From Spirochaetales bacterium (GTDB taxonomy: Bacteria > Spirochaetota > Spirochaetia > SZUA-6 > RPPD01), in NCBI GenBank assembly GCA_016929065.1, contig JAFGJO010000066.1:1-55345 (forward strand): a stretch of 55,345 bases of DNA, given 5' to 3'. This document shows, one piece after another, positions 44,680-53,114 of the stretch. Position 1 is the first letter of the stretch; the number at the start of each line of letters is the position of its first letter. The translations under genes were made by a program, and so were the position numbers. The notes beneath the pieces are model-generated. The model was not told the DNA's origin, did no database searches, and saw only the letters and a program-made list of their open reading frames with translations.

Positions 44680-45869
44680 TGGCGAAAAAATCTGTGTACA
44701 TGGATTATAACGCGACCACCCCGCTTCATCCCGAAGTAAAGCAGGAGATGATCGAGGCGTTTGACCTTTTCGGCAATCCGTCCAGTATGCACGAGCCAGG
44801 CCGCCGTGCGCGAAACAGGGTTGAACGGGTTCGCCAGCTGACCGCCTCTTTTTTGGGTGCGGCACCCGACGAGGTGGTATTTACCGGCGGCGGCTCTGAG
44901 TCAAACAATACGGTAATCAAGATGTACACCTGCTCGGGATGTCATGCGCATTGCGTGAAAAATGAACGGAATGAAATTATCACTTCTGCAATCGAGCATC
45001 CGAGTGTGCTGGAAGCAACACAGTATCTGGAATCAAACGGAAAGCTTGTCCATTTTCTGCCGGTCGATGCAGCCGGGAAAATCAGTATTGATGCATTCAG
45101 GGAAAAAATATCTGCAAAGACCGGTCTTGTGACGTTAATGCTTGCGAACAATGAAATCGGTACCATTCAGGATATTAAAACAATGACGCAGATCGCCCAT
45201 GAGTATGGTGCATTGGTTCATACCGATGCGGTGCAGGCAATTGGAAGAATCCCGGTTCATGTTGACGACCTTGGTGTGGATTATCTGTCATTTTCCGGGC
45301 ATAAATTTTACGGCCCCAAGGGCATTGGCGTGCTGTATTCAAGGCGGGCCAAACCGTTCTGCCGGTTTATTCACGGGGGGCATCAGGAAGCGGGCCGCCG
45401 CGCCGGGACAACGAATGCACTTGGCATTATCGGGATGGGCAAAGCGCTGGAGATGGTGGAAAAAGAAATGGATGAAACAATAGTAAGGGTAAAGGCAATG
45501 CGCGACAGGCTGGAATCGGGACTAAAGGACCGCATTCCCGATATACTGGTGAACGGGCATCCGGCTGACCGGCTCTGCAATACCCTGAATGTTTCGTTTC
45601 AGGGGGCCGAGGGCGAGGCGATCCTCTTGTACCTTGACCTGGAGGGAATCGCGGTGTCAACCGGTTCCGCATGCTCCACCGGAACCCTTGAGCCGTCGCA
45701 TGTGCTTCTTGCCACAGGGGTGGGGCCGGAACTGGCGCACGGTTCCATCCGGTTCAGTCTGGGCCGTGAAACAAGCGATGAAGAAGTTGATTATGTACTG
45801 GAAGCGGTTCCGCCGATTATCAGCCGCGTGCGGAACATGTCAACGGTATATGAGGGAGGATGCAGATAA
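44676..45869 (+). CDS. iscS: Cysteine desulfurase
   Basis: The 397-residue PLP enzyme removes sulfur from cysteine for Fe-S cluster assembly. PLP Lys210 is in SFSGHKFYGPKG, and the persulfide Cys333 is in VSTGSACSTGTLEPSH. An unusual CSGCHAHC segment (Cys86, Cys89, Cys93) replaces the corresponding IscS loop after SESNNTVIK and could bind metal. The start overlaps the regulator stop (ATGA), and the stop overlaps the scaffold start by one base. Two adjacent ATG codons (44676 and 44679) are both possible starts. Confidence 0.95.
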   Translation: MMAKKSVYMDYNATTPLHPEVKQEMIEAFDLFGNPSSMHEPGRRARNRVERVRQLTASFLGAAPDEVVFTGGGSESNNTVIKMYTCSGCHAHCVKNERNEIITSAIEHPSVLEATQYLESNGKLVHFLPVDAAGKISIDAFREKISAKTGLVTLMLANNEIGTIQDIKTMTQIAHEYGALVHTDAVQAIGRIPVHVDDLGVDYLSFSGHKFYGPKGIGVLYSRRAKPFCRFIHGGHQEAGRRAGTTNALGIIGMGKALEMVEKEMDETIVRVKAMRDRLESGLKDRIPDILVNGHPADRLCNTLNVSFQGAEGEAILLYLDLEGIAVSTGSACSTGTLEPSHVLLATGVGPELAHGSIRFSLGRETSDEEVDYVLEAVPPIISRVRNMSTVYEGGCR

Positions 45870-46465
45870 TGAGCAGTTTGGATTGGGTTTATACAGAGAC
45901 GGTAAAAGAACATTTTACAAATCCCAAAAATATTTTGGAAAACGAGGAAGCGTTTCATCCCGACGGCAGAGGCATGGTCGGCAATATAAAATGCGGCGAC
46001 CAGATGCTGATGGCGATTAAAGTGTCAGACAATAAAATAACCGACTGTAAATGGAAGACTTACGGATGTGCAAGTGCGATTGCAAGCACTTCTGTGCTCT
46101 CGGAAATGGTAAAGGGAATGACTCTCTCAGACGCCTATAAGCTTCGGCCGGAGGATGTGGTCAAAGAGCTAGGGGCGTTACCGGAACACAAGATCCACTG
46201 TTCGGTGCTGGGGGACAGGGCCTTGCGGGCGGCCATTGATGATTATTATACGAAAACAAATCAGAAAGATAAAATTGTTCATGAAGAAGCAAAGATTATC
46301 TGTCAGTGTATGAATGTGACCGACAAGGATATTCTGGAAGCTTTTAAAGCCGGCGCTCATGATTATGAGGAACTCCAGTTCCGGACGAAGATCGGAACGG
46401 TCTGCGGCCAGTGCAAGAACAAAACGCTCGAACTGCTGCATGAATATGAGCATCTGTATGGTTAA
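45869..46465 (+). CDS. nifU: Fe-S scaffold protein, IscU domain plus BFD-like [2Fe-2S] domain
   Basis: The 198-residue protein has an IscU domain (1-130) with the three cluster ligands Cys42, Cys67 and Cys111 and Asp44. A BFD-type ferredoxin domain (140-198) follows, with Cys145-x-Cys147 and Cys179-x2-Cys182. This matches the first two domains of NifU but lacks the C-terminal Nfu domain. It assembles clusters from sulfur delivered by the desulfurase next door. GGGAGG lies upstream of the ATG, and TAATG links it to iscS. Confidence 0.92.
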   Translation: MSSLDWVYTETVKEHFTNPKNILENEEAFHPDGRGMVGNIKCGDQMLMAIKVSDNKITDCKWKTYGCASAIASTSVLSEMVKGMTLSDAYKLRPEDVVKELGALPEHKIHCSVLGDRALRAAIDDYYTKTNQKDKIVHEEAKIICQCMNVTDKDILEAFKAGAHDYEELQFRTKIGTVCGQCKNKTLELLHEYEHLYG

Positions 46466-46469
46466 GATG

Positions 46470-46602
46470 AACCACGAAATACACTAAAGGGACATGAAAA
46501 AAGAAGTGAGACAGTTCCGCTTTTTGGAAGGGTTTTACGCTCTATTGACTTTTTTCCTTTATTCTTTTGGTGCTGTTTGATTATTTTGTAAATTTTGTGG
46601 TT
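46470..46602. repeat. MITE-like intergenic inverted repeat
   Basis: AACCACGAAAT (46470-46480) and ATTTTGTGGTT (46592-46602) are inverted copies at 10 of 11 positions and bracket 111 bp of AT-rich, non-coding sequence between two convergent genes. The arms belong to a dispersed AACCACGAAA motif seen again at 36111. No target-site duplication is clear. Confidence 0.35.
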
Positions 46603-46611
46603 ATTCCTGGA

Positions 46612-47064
46612 TTACAGGTCCAGAACCGCTTTTAAATCTTTTGGCTCAATCCGGAAGCGTGATCCGTTTCCCTGAAGAAAGTGATGCTTTGAAAACAAAT
46701 GGAAAGACAAATCGGTGAATACAAGTGCTTTTCCGGAGTCCCTGTTTGTAACGGTAATAATTCCTTTGGAATACAGTCCGTCCCTGAATGGACAGGGAAG
46801 ACCGCCGCGCGCTTCATCGACACAAACCTCCCATGTGTTATCCACCGTAATACAGTTGCCGAGTGCAGGGCGGGCGGCGGCGATGAGTTTTATTAATTTT
46901 TCAGCTGCATTTTCAAAGGTGATTCCCAGATGCTGCATGGAAGTTTCATCCGCGGCAATAATGTCGACAAGCGGTCTGGAATCATTTCCAAAAAAGCCGT
47001 CAGAAGTGAGGACGCCCGGCTTCATCTTTTCCTGTGCCTGTAAAAACTCCGGTGAGGCTTTCAT
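46612..47064 (-). CDS. Hypothetical protein at the end of the nqr operon
   Basis: I do not recognise this 150-residue protein. It is soluble, mixed alpha/beta, with no signal or membrane segment. It has two central cysteines in short motifs (NCITVDNTWEVCVDEARGG and LPCPFRDGLYSKG). It starts 12 nt after nqrF with a GGAGG-type ribosome-binding site, so it is part of the nqr operon. A role in assembly, regulation or substrate delivery for the complex is inference from position only. Confidence 0.7.
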   Translation of the reverse strand: MKASPEFLQAQEKMKPGVLTSDGFFGNDSRPLVDIIAADETSMQHLGITFENAAEKLIKLIAAARPALGNCITVDNTWEVCVDEARGGLPCPFRDGLYSKGIITVTNRDSGKALVFTDLSFHLFSKHHFLQGNGSRFRIEPKDLKAVLDL

Positions 47065-47076
47065 CTGATTTCCTCC

Positions 47077-48198
47077 TTACGCAAACTTGTCGTAATATAT
47101 TTTTGATGCGTCCAGTCCGGCCTGGGTCAGTATTTTTATCGATGCATCGATAAGTCCGGGGCTGCCGCAGAGGTAAGCATCGGCGAGTTCCGCAAGATTA
47201 ATTTCTTTTCCAAACTTGTTGGTCGCTCCTTCGGTGACCAGGCCGGTTTCCCCTTGCCAGTTGTCTTGTGGATTTGGTTTGAAGAGGACAGGTGCAAAAT
47301 GAAATATCGGCCATTTTTTTTCCAGTTCCTGAAACAGTTCCATGTTGTACATGTCGCGGAGCGTGTTCCCCCCGTGAAAGTACCAGACTGCTTTCCGCTC
47401 GATCTGTTTTTCAAACATGTCAAACAGGATCGACTTGAACGGCGCCATGCCCGAGCCGCCGGAAATACAGATCATGATATCGGTGTTGTCATGGACATAA
47501 AAATCACCCATTGGTGCGATAATGTCAATCTGTTCCCCTTCGTGCATTTTTGTGTGCACATAGGTCGTGGCAATCCCCTCCGGAACCTGGCGGATGATAA
47601 ACTCAAGCACATTCCTGTGAGAGGGTTGTGAAGAGATTGAATAGGCACGGATCGTCTGTTCTTTCAATTTTCCGTAGGGCGGGATAACTATCTGGGCAAA
47701 CTGACCCGGTTTGAAAGAAATAGAATTCGGTTCCAGCAGTTTGAGCCGGACTTCTTTTGTATCATAACAAAGGTTTTTCAGCGAGATGACTTCTGTTTTA
47801 AATCGCTGTACGGCAAACAGGCTTTCAGGAACGTCTATACTGATATCCTGTTTAAGCTTTATCTGGCAGGAAAGCCGGATATTCATTTCTTTTTCTTCAT
47901 CGTTCATAAAGGGGAGCTCAGTGGGAAGATGAGGGCCGATATTGGAAGTCACTTTCACTTTGCACACTCCACACGTCGCCCTGCCGCCGCAGGAGGAGGG
48001 AATATATATTTTTTCTTTACCCAGGGTACTCAGAAGCGGGGACCCGCCCTTTACCACGAGCTGTTTTTTTCCGCTGTTGATGTCAATGGTGATGTCGCCG
48101 TAATTGTTGACAATTGCGTCAATAACCGAAATGATTGCCGCCAGTACGGCACTAATGCCCGCGGTGAGAAACGACACAAAAAAAATATCTGCAATCAC
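47077..48198 (-). CDS. nqrF: Na+-translocating NADH:quinone reductase subunit F
   Basis: The 373-residue protein is the NADH-oxidising subunit. It has an N-terminal membrane helix (1-30), a [2Fe-2S] domain with Cys70, Cys76, Cys79 and Cys111 (as I recall, the same positions as in Vibrio cholerae NqrF), an FAD domain with RAYSISS, and an NADH domain with ISGGSGMAPFKSIL and YLCGSPGLI. Electrons pass from NADH via FAD and the cluster to the membrane subunits. The start is GTG with TAGGAGG upstream, 8 bp after nqrE. Confidence 0.95.
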   Translation of the reverse strand: MIADIFFVSFLTAGISAVLAAIISVIDAIVNNYGDITIDINSGKKQLVVKGGSPLLSTLGKEKIYIPSSCGGRATCGVCKVKVTSNIGPHLPTELPFMNDEEKEMNIRLSCQIKLKQDISIDVPESLFAVQRFKTEVISLKNLCYDTKEVRLKLLEPNSISFKPGQFAQIVIPPYGKLKEQTIRAYSISSQPSHRNVLEFIIRQVPEGIATTYVHTKMHEGEQIDIIAPMGDFYVHDNTDIMICISGGSGMAPFKSILFDMFEKQIERKAVWYFHGGNTLRDMYNMELFQELEKKWPIFHFAPVLFKPNPQDNWQGETGLVTEGATNKFGKEINLAELADAYLCGSPGLIDASIKILTQAGLDASKIYYDKFA

Positions 48199-48206
48199 GG
48201 TGCCTC

Positions 48207-48803
48207 CTACTGTACCGAAAGCATTCCGGAAAATCCCAGAAACGCCATTGCCATCAGCCCAATGGTGATCAGGGTAATTCCGGCGCCCTTGAGCCCGGAC
48301 GGAACCGGTGCCTTGTCAATTTTTTGGCGAATGGCCGCGAGCGCCACAATGGCCAGCCACCAGCCGATCCCGGACCCAATGCCGAATATCAAAGCCTGAT
48401 CCCATGAATAATTCCGTATCTGGATAAAGAGTACAACTCCAAGAATGGCACAGTTGACCGTAATGAGCGGCAGGAAAATACCAAGCGCCATATACAGCGG
48501 CGGAGAAATGCGTTCGATCACCATTTCGAGCATTTGTACAACTGCTGCTATAACGATGATGAATATGATAAAACCCAGAAACTCAAGGTTGTAGACACTG
48601 ATGACAAATGTATACAAAAGCCAGTTGATAATTGAGGTGATTGACATGACAACGATGACGGCCAGGCCCAGCCCGTGGGCCGATCTCAAGTTGCTGGAAA
48701 TGGTGATGAATGAGCACATCCCCAGAAAATTCGCCAGCAGGATATTCGAGGTAAAAATGGAGGCGAAAAACAGGACGGGAAGTGCAATGTCCGGTGCGTT
48801 CAT
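48207..48803 (-). CDS. nqrE: Na+-NQR subunit E
   Basis: The 198-residue membrane protein has six spans and the NqrE/RnfA signature (LPVLFFASIFTSNILLANFLGMCSF and later GIFLPLITVNCAILGVVLF). The cysteines in the GMCSF and NCAILG half-motifs hold the intramembrane iron or [2Fe-2S] centre shared with NqrD. Its ATG overlaps the nqrD stop by 4 nt. AAGGAG lies upstream. A longer upstream frame is out of register with the family and is not the start. Confidence 0.93.
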   Translation of the reverse strand: MNAPDIALPVLFFASIFTSNILLANFLGMCSFITISSNLRSAHGLGLAVIVVMSITSIINWLLYTFVISVYNLEFLGFIIFIIVIAAVVQMLEMVIERISPPLYMALGIFLPLITVNCAILGVVLFIQIRNYSWDQALIFGIGSGIGWWLAIVALAAIRQKIDKAPVPSGLKGAGITLITIGLMAMAFLGFSGMLSVQ

Positions 48804-49411
48804 GCTTTTTTCTCCTTCCTGTTCATGACTGATTTGGCGATCCAGATAAATATCCCCAAAAGAAAGAAGGCGCTCGGCGCCATCACCATGATGGTCCATG
48901 GGACAAAACTCTCCGGCAAAATTCTGAAGCCATACAGCGTTCCGAATCCAAGAAGTTCCCGAACCGTCGCAATGCCCAGGAGCACCGCCATGTATCCGGC
49001 TCCGGAGGTGAAGCCGTCCCAAAAAGAATGCCGTATCGGATTTGATTGTGCAAATGCTTCGGCGCGGCCCATAATAATGCAGTTGGTGATAATGAGGCCG
49101 ACGTATGGCCCCAGGGCCTTTGAAACCTCGGGAAGAAATGCCTTCAGCAGAAGGTCGATGATGATGACATAAAACGCAATGATAATGGTCTGAACGATCA
49201 TCCTCACCTTGCGGGGGATGAGGGCTTTCAGAAGAGAAACGGTGGTATTGGTAAGAGCGGTGGTAAAAATTACCCCGATTGACATAATGGTGGTGTTGTA
49301 CAGATTATTGGTAACCGCAAGCGTCGAGCAGATGCCGAGAATTTGCAAAAAAATGGGATTGTTCGTCCAGAAATTCTGATATGCAATATCCCTGAAACGG
49401 GGAGCACTCAT
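48800..49411 (-). CDS. nqrD: Na+-NQR subunit D
   Basis: The 203-residue membrane protein is the NqrD/RnfE homologue: NPIFLQILGICSTLAVTNNLYNT and LGPYVGLIITNCIIMGRAEAFA carry the paired cysteine motifs (GICS and NCIIMG). It is an antiparallel partner of NqrE. AGGAGGG precedes the ATG. Its start overlaps nqrC and its stop overlaps nqrE, each by 4 nt, so the subunits are translationally coupled. Confidence 0.93.
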   Translation of the reverse strand: MSAPRFRDIAYQNFWTNNPIFLQILGICSTLAVTNNLYNTTIMSIGVIFTTALTNTTVSLLKALIPRKVRMIVQTIIIAFYVIIIDLLLKAFLPEVSKALGPYVGLIITNCIIMGRAEAFAQSNPIRHSFWDGFTSGAGYMAVLLGIATVRELLGFGTLYGFRILPESFVPWTIMVMAPSAFFLLGIFIWIAKSVMNRKEKKA

Positions 49412-50022
49412 GTCGTCCCTCCTGCGATCTGGCTGAGTTTTTTCAGGGCGGCATTGACAATTATTGTCACCAGGCGGGAGGTCTGGCTCGCACCGGTGAT
49501 CGCATCGACCTGTGCGTTGGAACTGTCGGTATCACCGATGCCGGGGTCCCCCATGCTGATCCCCGATTCTGCGTTGTATTTTTCTCCCTTGAACTGGGCT
49601 TTGAACCATGGTTCGTCGATTCTGCCGCCAAGCCCGGGGGTTTCATTTTGTTTGATAATATCAAATCCGGTGACAATCTGCTGAGAGGGGTTGATTGCCA
49701 CCACAATATCGATTTCTCCCCAGAGTCCGTCACCGTCCTGAATGACCGCGATAATGCGGCTGCCGTCTGCGTCGGTATACTGGTAATAATCAATATCTTC
49801 AAATTTCTTTTTTTCAACTTTTTCGTTGAAGAGTGTCACGGCTGCCTCGTTGTTTTCAAAGGAAACGCCCATCGCATTGAGGATTGCCCGGTCGAGCTGA
49901 AATTCATTGTTAATATCGATGGTGGGTTTCAGAGTGAAAAAGACGAATGCAAGAACCGCGACAAAAAACAAACTCAGCACAAAGGTGAATATGATGGAAT
50001 AAATTTTCCCTTCTGTATTCAT
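49408..50022 (-). CDS. nqrC: Na+-NQR subunit C (FMN-bearing)
   Basis: The 204-residue protein has one N-terminal membrane helix (10-31) and a periplasmic FMN-binding domain with GLGGRI and ETPGLG motifs. The covalent flavin site, usually SGAT, reads ITGAS (Asp173 ... Thr176-Gly-Ala-Ser179), so Ser would replace Thr as the phosphoester acceptor. It is shorter than the roughly 255 residues of Vibrio NqrC. It overlaps both nqrB and nqrD by 4 nt. Confidence 0.92.
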   Translation of the reverse strand: MNTEGKIYSIIFTFVLSLFFVAVLAFVFFTLKPTIDINNEFQLDRAILNAMGVSFENNEAAVTLFNEKVEKKKFEDIDYYQYTDADGSRIIAVIQDGDGLWGEIDIVVAINPSQQIVTGFDIIKQNETPGLGGRIDEPWFKAQFKGEKYNAESGISMGDPGIGDTDSSNAQVDAITGASQTSRLVTIIVNAALKKLSQIAGGTT

Positions 50023-50924
50023 TTTTCCCTCTTTTTCAGCACTTCATCGAATAACGATGCAAAGGTGTTCCCGATCAGTACCCCAAAGCTGGTGCCCTCG
50101 ATAAACGGACCGCTGAACTGCCGGATCAGGATAGCAGTCGTGCCGACAATGATCCCGTATACCCACTGCGCGAGCGGTTTTTTTGGAGCAGAAACAGGAT
50201 CAGTGGCAAAAAAAACAGCGACAAACAGAATACTTCCCGAGAGCAGTGCACTCTGCGGCGGCAGGGCTCCGGAAATCCCGGCAAAGTAAAATGCCGCGGT
50301 AACCGCCGCTGCGCCTGCAATTGTTGAGATGATAATACGGTAACTTGCGGTCTTTGTGATAATAAGGAATACGGCAGCGACAATGATGGGGATAACTGCG
50401 CTTTCACCGAATGACCCGGCCCGGATTCCAGACAACAACTGGAGAGTGTCGGGCAAAAGTCCCTGTGATGCAGCGTCAAGAGGTGTGGCTGCCGTGGTTG
50501 CATCAATACCGAAATTCCCTGCTGTGATAAAGTTATTTGTCATGAATCCGGAAAACGTGATATAGATAAAAAGCCGTCCGGAAATTGCCGGGTTGAAAAT
50601 GTTTCTGCCGAACCCTCCGAATGCCTCTTTTACAATGATGACGGCAAACAATATGCCGATCGCAGCGACCCACCACGGTGCCTGCGGCGAGAGCGAGAGT
50701 ACAAACAACAAGGCGGTGACCAGGACTGCTTCGGTGACCTGGACCTTTTTTTCTTTTGGGGTGACAATGCGTTTGAAAATAAATTCTGCAGCAACAGCGA
50801 GGGGAACGACAACCATTGTCAGAATTGCCAGCGACAAGCCGTACAGGTAAAGGGCGAAAAGGTAGACAGGAATAAGGGAAATCAGTACCCGCCGCATCAT
50901 GATCTGTTTTTGAAAAAATAACAT
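50019..50924 (-). CDS. nqrB: Na+-NQR subunit B / RnfD-like membrane subunit
   Basis: The 301-residue polytopic protein has the NqrB/RnfD core: FGGFGRNIFNPAISGRLF, a flavin-attachment motif DATTAATPL (FMN on Thr147) and FFATDPVSAPKKPLAQWVYG. It lacks roughly 90 residues at the N-terminus compared with Vibrio NqrB and is nearer RnfD in length. CAGGAG precedes the ATG. It is the first gene of the operon. No nqrA, rnfB or rnfC lies upstream; the next gene is on the other strand. Confidence 0.9.
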   Translation of the reverse strand: MLFFQKQIMMRRVLISLIPVYLFALYLYGLSLAILTMVVVPLAVAAEFIFKRIVTPKEKKVQVTEAVLVTALLFVLSLSPQAPWWVAAIGILFAVIIVKEAFGGFGRNIFNPAISGRLFIYITFSGFMTNNFITAGNFGIDATTAATPLDAASQGLLPDTLQLLSGIRAGSFGESAVIPIIVAAVFLIITKTASYRIIISTIAGAAAVTAAFYFAGISGALPPQSALLSGSILFVAVFFATDPVSAPKKPLAQWVYGIIVGTTAILIRQFSGPFIEGTSFGVLIGNTFASLFDEVLKKREK

Positions 50925-51111
50925 ACCGGCTCCTGTTTTTTTATCATATTGTAATCAATGCCGCCGGCTCATGCAAGACAGTGGTTCTGCCGGGCATAGT
51001 TCCTGTATTTCAATAATACAAAAACAGGAGGCGGTCGTCATCTGTCCAGGATGATTTTTTTCCGTATTCCCCGTTATTGACAGCGTTTTCCTTGTCCCCT
51101 ATAGTCGAAGG

Positions 51112-52200
51112 ATGAGACGTCTGCATAAGTTGAAAAAAACAGAGAAAGACAAGACCTGGTTTAAATCCGCTCTGCAAAAGACGGAAAAAGCCTTTCATTC
51201 GATGTTCTCGTCTCTTTTCGCGCACGGGATTGTATTCCTGGCGGGTTCCGCTTTTCTTGCCCTGCTGAACATTCTGACCTCTCCGGAGCATCCCTGGGCA
51301 TACTATCCCATCGCGGGGTGGGGGATCGGAATGGCCCATCATGTCCAGAATGTATGGAATAAATGGAAAAGACTGAAGGCTCTCAGGAACAATCCGAACA
51401 TAACTGAAGAACAGTATGATTTTTTAATGGAGCTCTTGCGTGTAAAAGGTAACATGGCGCATCACAGAACCGCTTTTTTTGCAGTAAATCTGTATCTTGC
51501 AGGTATTAATCTTATAACCGACAGAAGCTTTATGTGGTTTTTAATTCCGATGGGAGCATGGATGGTGGGGTTTCTTGCGCACTGTGCGGTGAATCTGCCT
51601 GCCCGGGCTTTTTTAAAAAACAAGCTGCGGGAACTGGGTTTTATAAAAGGACGTGGCAAAATTCATATTTCCGTTAGCTCAAACGCGGGCGCCGTTTTTA
51701 CTGCCAAATCCGAGCAGCTGAAAAATGAACTGCTTTCCGAGATTGCCGCATCACCGGAGCTGAAGAACCATTTCGGGGAGCTGGAACCCTTTTTAAACAA
51801 ATTCTGCAGCCAGGTGAAGGAACTTGAAAAAAAAGAGAGCGAATTGTCCCTGCTGCTCTCGAGTGTCTCGGCTGACGAAATCAGCAGTGAACTGGCTGTA
51901 TTGCGCGAAAAGCACAAAACCGCACAAAAAGCACTGGTAAAAAAGGAATATGAAAAATCCATTCAGCAGTATGAGCGGCATCACAAGGCGCTTCAGGATT
52001 TGGAAGAACAGCGCGAAGTATGCGAACTGCGCCTTTCCTCGTCGATTGCGCTTTTGGAACAATTCAAGCTTGACGCAGCCCGGATCAAAACCAGAGCCGC
52101 TGCGGATGATATCACCTCGCTTGCCATGCTTCGTGAAAAATCAAAAGAGCTCGATGAATCCATTGAAGATTTTGAAAGCAGCCTCGCCGAACTGGAATAA
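51112..52200 (+). CDS. 2TM-domain membrane protein with C-terminal coiled coil
   Basis: The 362-residue protein has two 2TM-type units. One includes FAHGIVFLAGSAFLALLNIL and WAYYPIAGWGIGMAHH. The other includes AFFAVNLYLAGINLIT and WFLIPMGAWMVGFLAH, with Gly-x-His ends. A long Glu/Lys/Leu coiled coil follows (about 185-362). The function is unknown; a membrane-tethered scaffold is possible. It is transcribed divergently from the nqr operon and convergently with a methyltransferase gene. Confidence 0.75.
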   Translation: MRRLHKLKKTEKDKTWFKSALQKTEKAFHSMFSSLFAHGIVFLAGSAFLALLNILTSPEHPWAYYPIAGWGIGMAHHVQNVWNKWKRLKALRNNPNITEEQYDFLMELLRVKGNMAHHRTAFFAVNLYLAGINLITDRSFMWFLIPMGAWMVGFLAHCAVNLPARAFLKNKLRELGFIKGRGKIHISVSSNAGAVFTAKSEQLKNELLSEIAASPELKNHFGELEPFLNKFCSQVKELEKKESELSLLLSSVSADEISSELAVLREKHKTAQKALVKKEYEKSIQQYERHHKALQDLEEQREVCELRLSSSIALLEQFKLDAARIKTRAAADDITSLAMLREKSKELDESIEDFESSLAELE

Positions 52201-52316
52201 GGAAAGCTGGAAGAAGAGTTTATAAGGAATCCAGGAGTCCAGGAAAAAGCGCGGCTGTTTTGATGAAATCGAAACACCGGAGCCAGCGAATGAAATGAAT
52301 TGATCCAAATACCTGT

Positions 52317-53039
52317 TCAAGGTTTCCGTGCTTCAACAACCAATACAAAGGCATCCGCCCGGTATTTCTCCCTGTTGAAGCCGCTGTAGTATGATATGTC
52401 CGAAAATCCGGCCATCTGCACCAAAGTATCAAGATCATCTTTTTGCAGCGGAAGCAGGGGGACGGAGGATGCAAAGACAGAATTGGTCTTTTTAATAACA
52501 AGATTTGTATTGAAATCAAGCCGGCCATCCTCTCTCTCGCTGTATTTTCTTTCAAAAACAAGCGATTTTGTTTCGATCGCTGGAAGAATCATGCTGTGTT
52601 CTGCAAGAATATGATCGTAATTGAGAATTTGAACAATAAGTTTTCCGTTTTTTTCCAGCAATGTGAATGCCTGCGAGAGAAAGCTTTCAACCGCTTCCTG
52701 GTTTGGCAAATGAACCAGTGTATTCCCGAAACACAGGATATGGGAAAAGGCGGTCTCGTAGAATAACAGTCCAATATTCAGCATATCAGCGGTCTGGAAC
52801 CGGGCATTGGTTGTGTTTTCCTGCGCCATTGAGATCATTTTTTCATCCAGGTCGATTCCTGTTACCTGATGCCCCTTCTTTGCCAATGCAGCCGCAAGCC
52901 TGCCGGTGGCGCAGCCGATATCAAGAATGGTTGCTCGGAGAGAGGATGTTGAAATGCTTTTTTCTGCAAATTCCACAACCAGATTTTCCAGGGGGAAAAT
53001 TTCGTCGTAATAATCTGCTAATGCGGTATAAAAGTCCAT
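52317..53039 (-). CDS. Class I SAM-dependent methyltransferase
   Basis: The 240-residue protein starts MDFYTALADYYDEIFP, the opening typical of small-molecule methyltransferases. It has motif I ILDIGCATGRLAAALAKKG, acidic GIDLDEKMI, SHILCFGNTLVHL and LLEKNGKLIVQIL. GAAGG lies before the ATG at 53039; an upstream frame to 53081 adds unrelated residues. It converges on the 2TM gene. The substrate is unknown. Confidence 0.85.
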   Translation of the reverse strand: MDFYTALADYYDEIFPLENLVVEFAEKSISTSSLRATILDIGCATGRLAAALAKKGHQVTGIDLDEKMISMAQENTTNARFQTADMLNIGLLFYETAFSHILCFGNTLVHLPNQEAVESFLSQAFTLLEKNGKLIVQILNYDHILAEHSMILPAIETKSLVFERKYSEREDGRLDFNTNLVIKKTNSVFASSVPLLPLQKDDLDTLVQMAGFSDISYYSGFNREKYRADAFVLVVEARKP

Positions 53040-53074
53040 ATTGCCTTCTTTTCCCGAACACATAAAAACAACAG

Positions 53075-53114
53075 ATTTCACAGATTACCCGGCTGGTTTC
53101 TGAATCTGTGAAAT
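53075..53114. repeat. 12-bp perfect inverted repeat
   Basis: ATTTCACAGATT (53075-53086) and AATCTGTGAAAT (53103-53114) form a perfect stem with a 16-nt loop, followed on the plus strand by TTTT. It overlaps the region just upstream of the methyltransferase start. It could be an operator or a dispersed palindrome. Confidence 0.5.

Noticed and set aside
48804-49022. Extended N-terminus of nqrE to 49022
   Set aside because: The added residues are out-of-frame nqrD sequence; the AAGGAG and ATGA overlap fix the start at 48803.
46612-50924. Calling the cluster Rnf
   Set aside because: NqrF with its [2Fe-2S] and FAD/NADH domains replaces RnfB and RnfC, and the gene order is nqrB to nqrF. The RnfD-like length of subunit B is noted instead.
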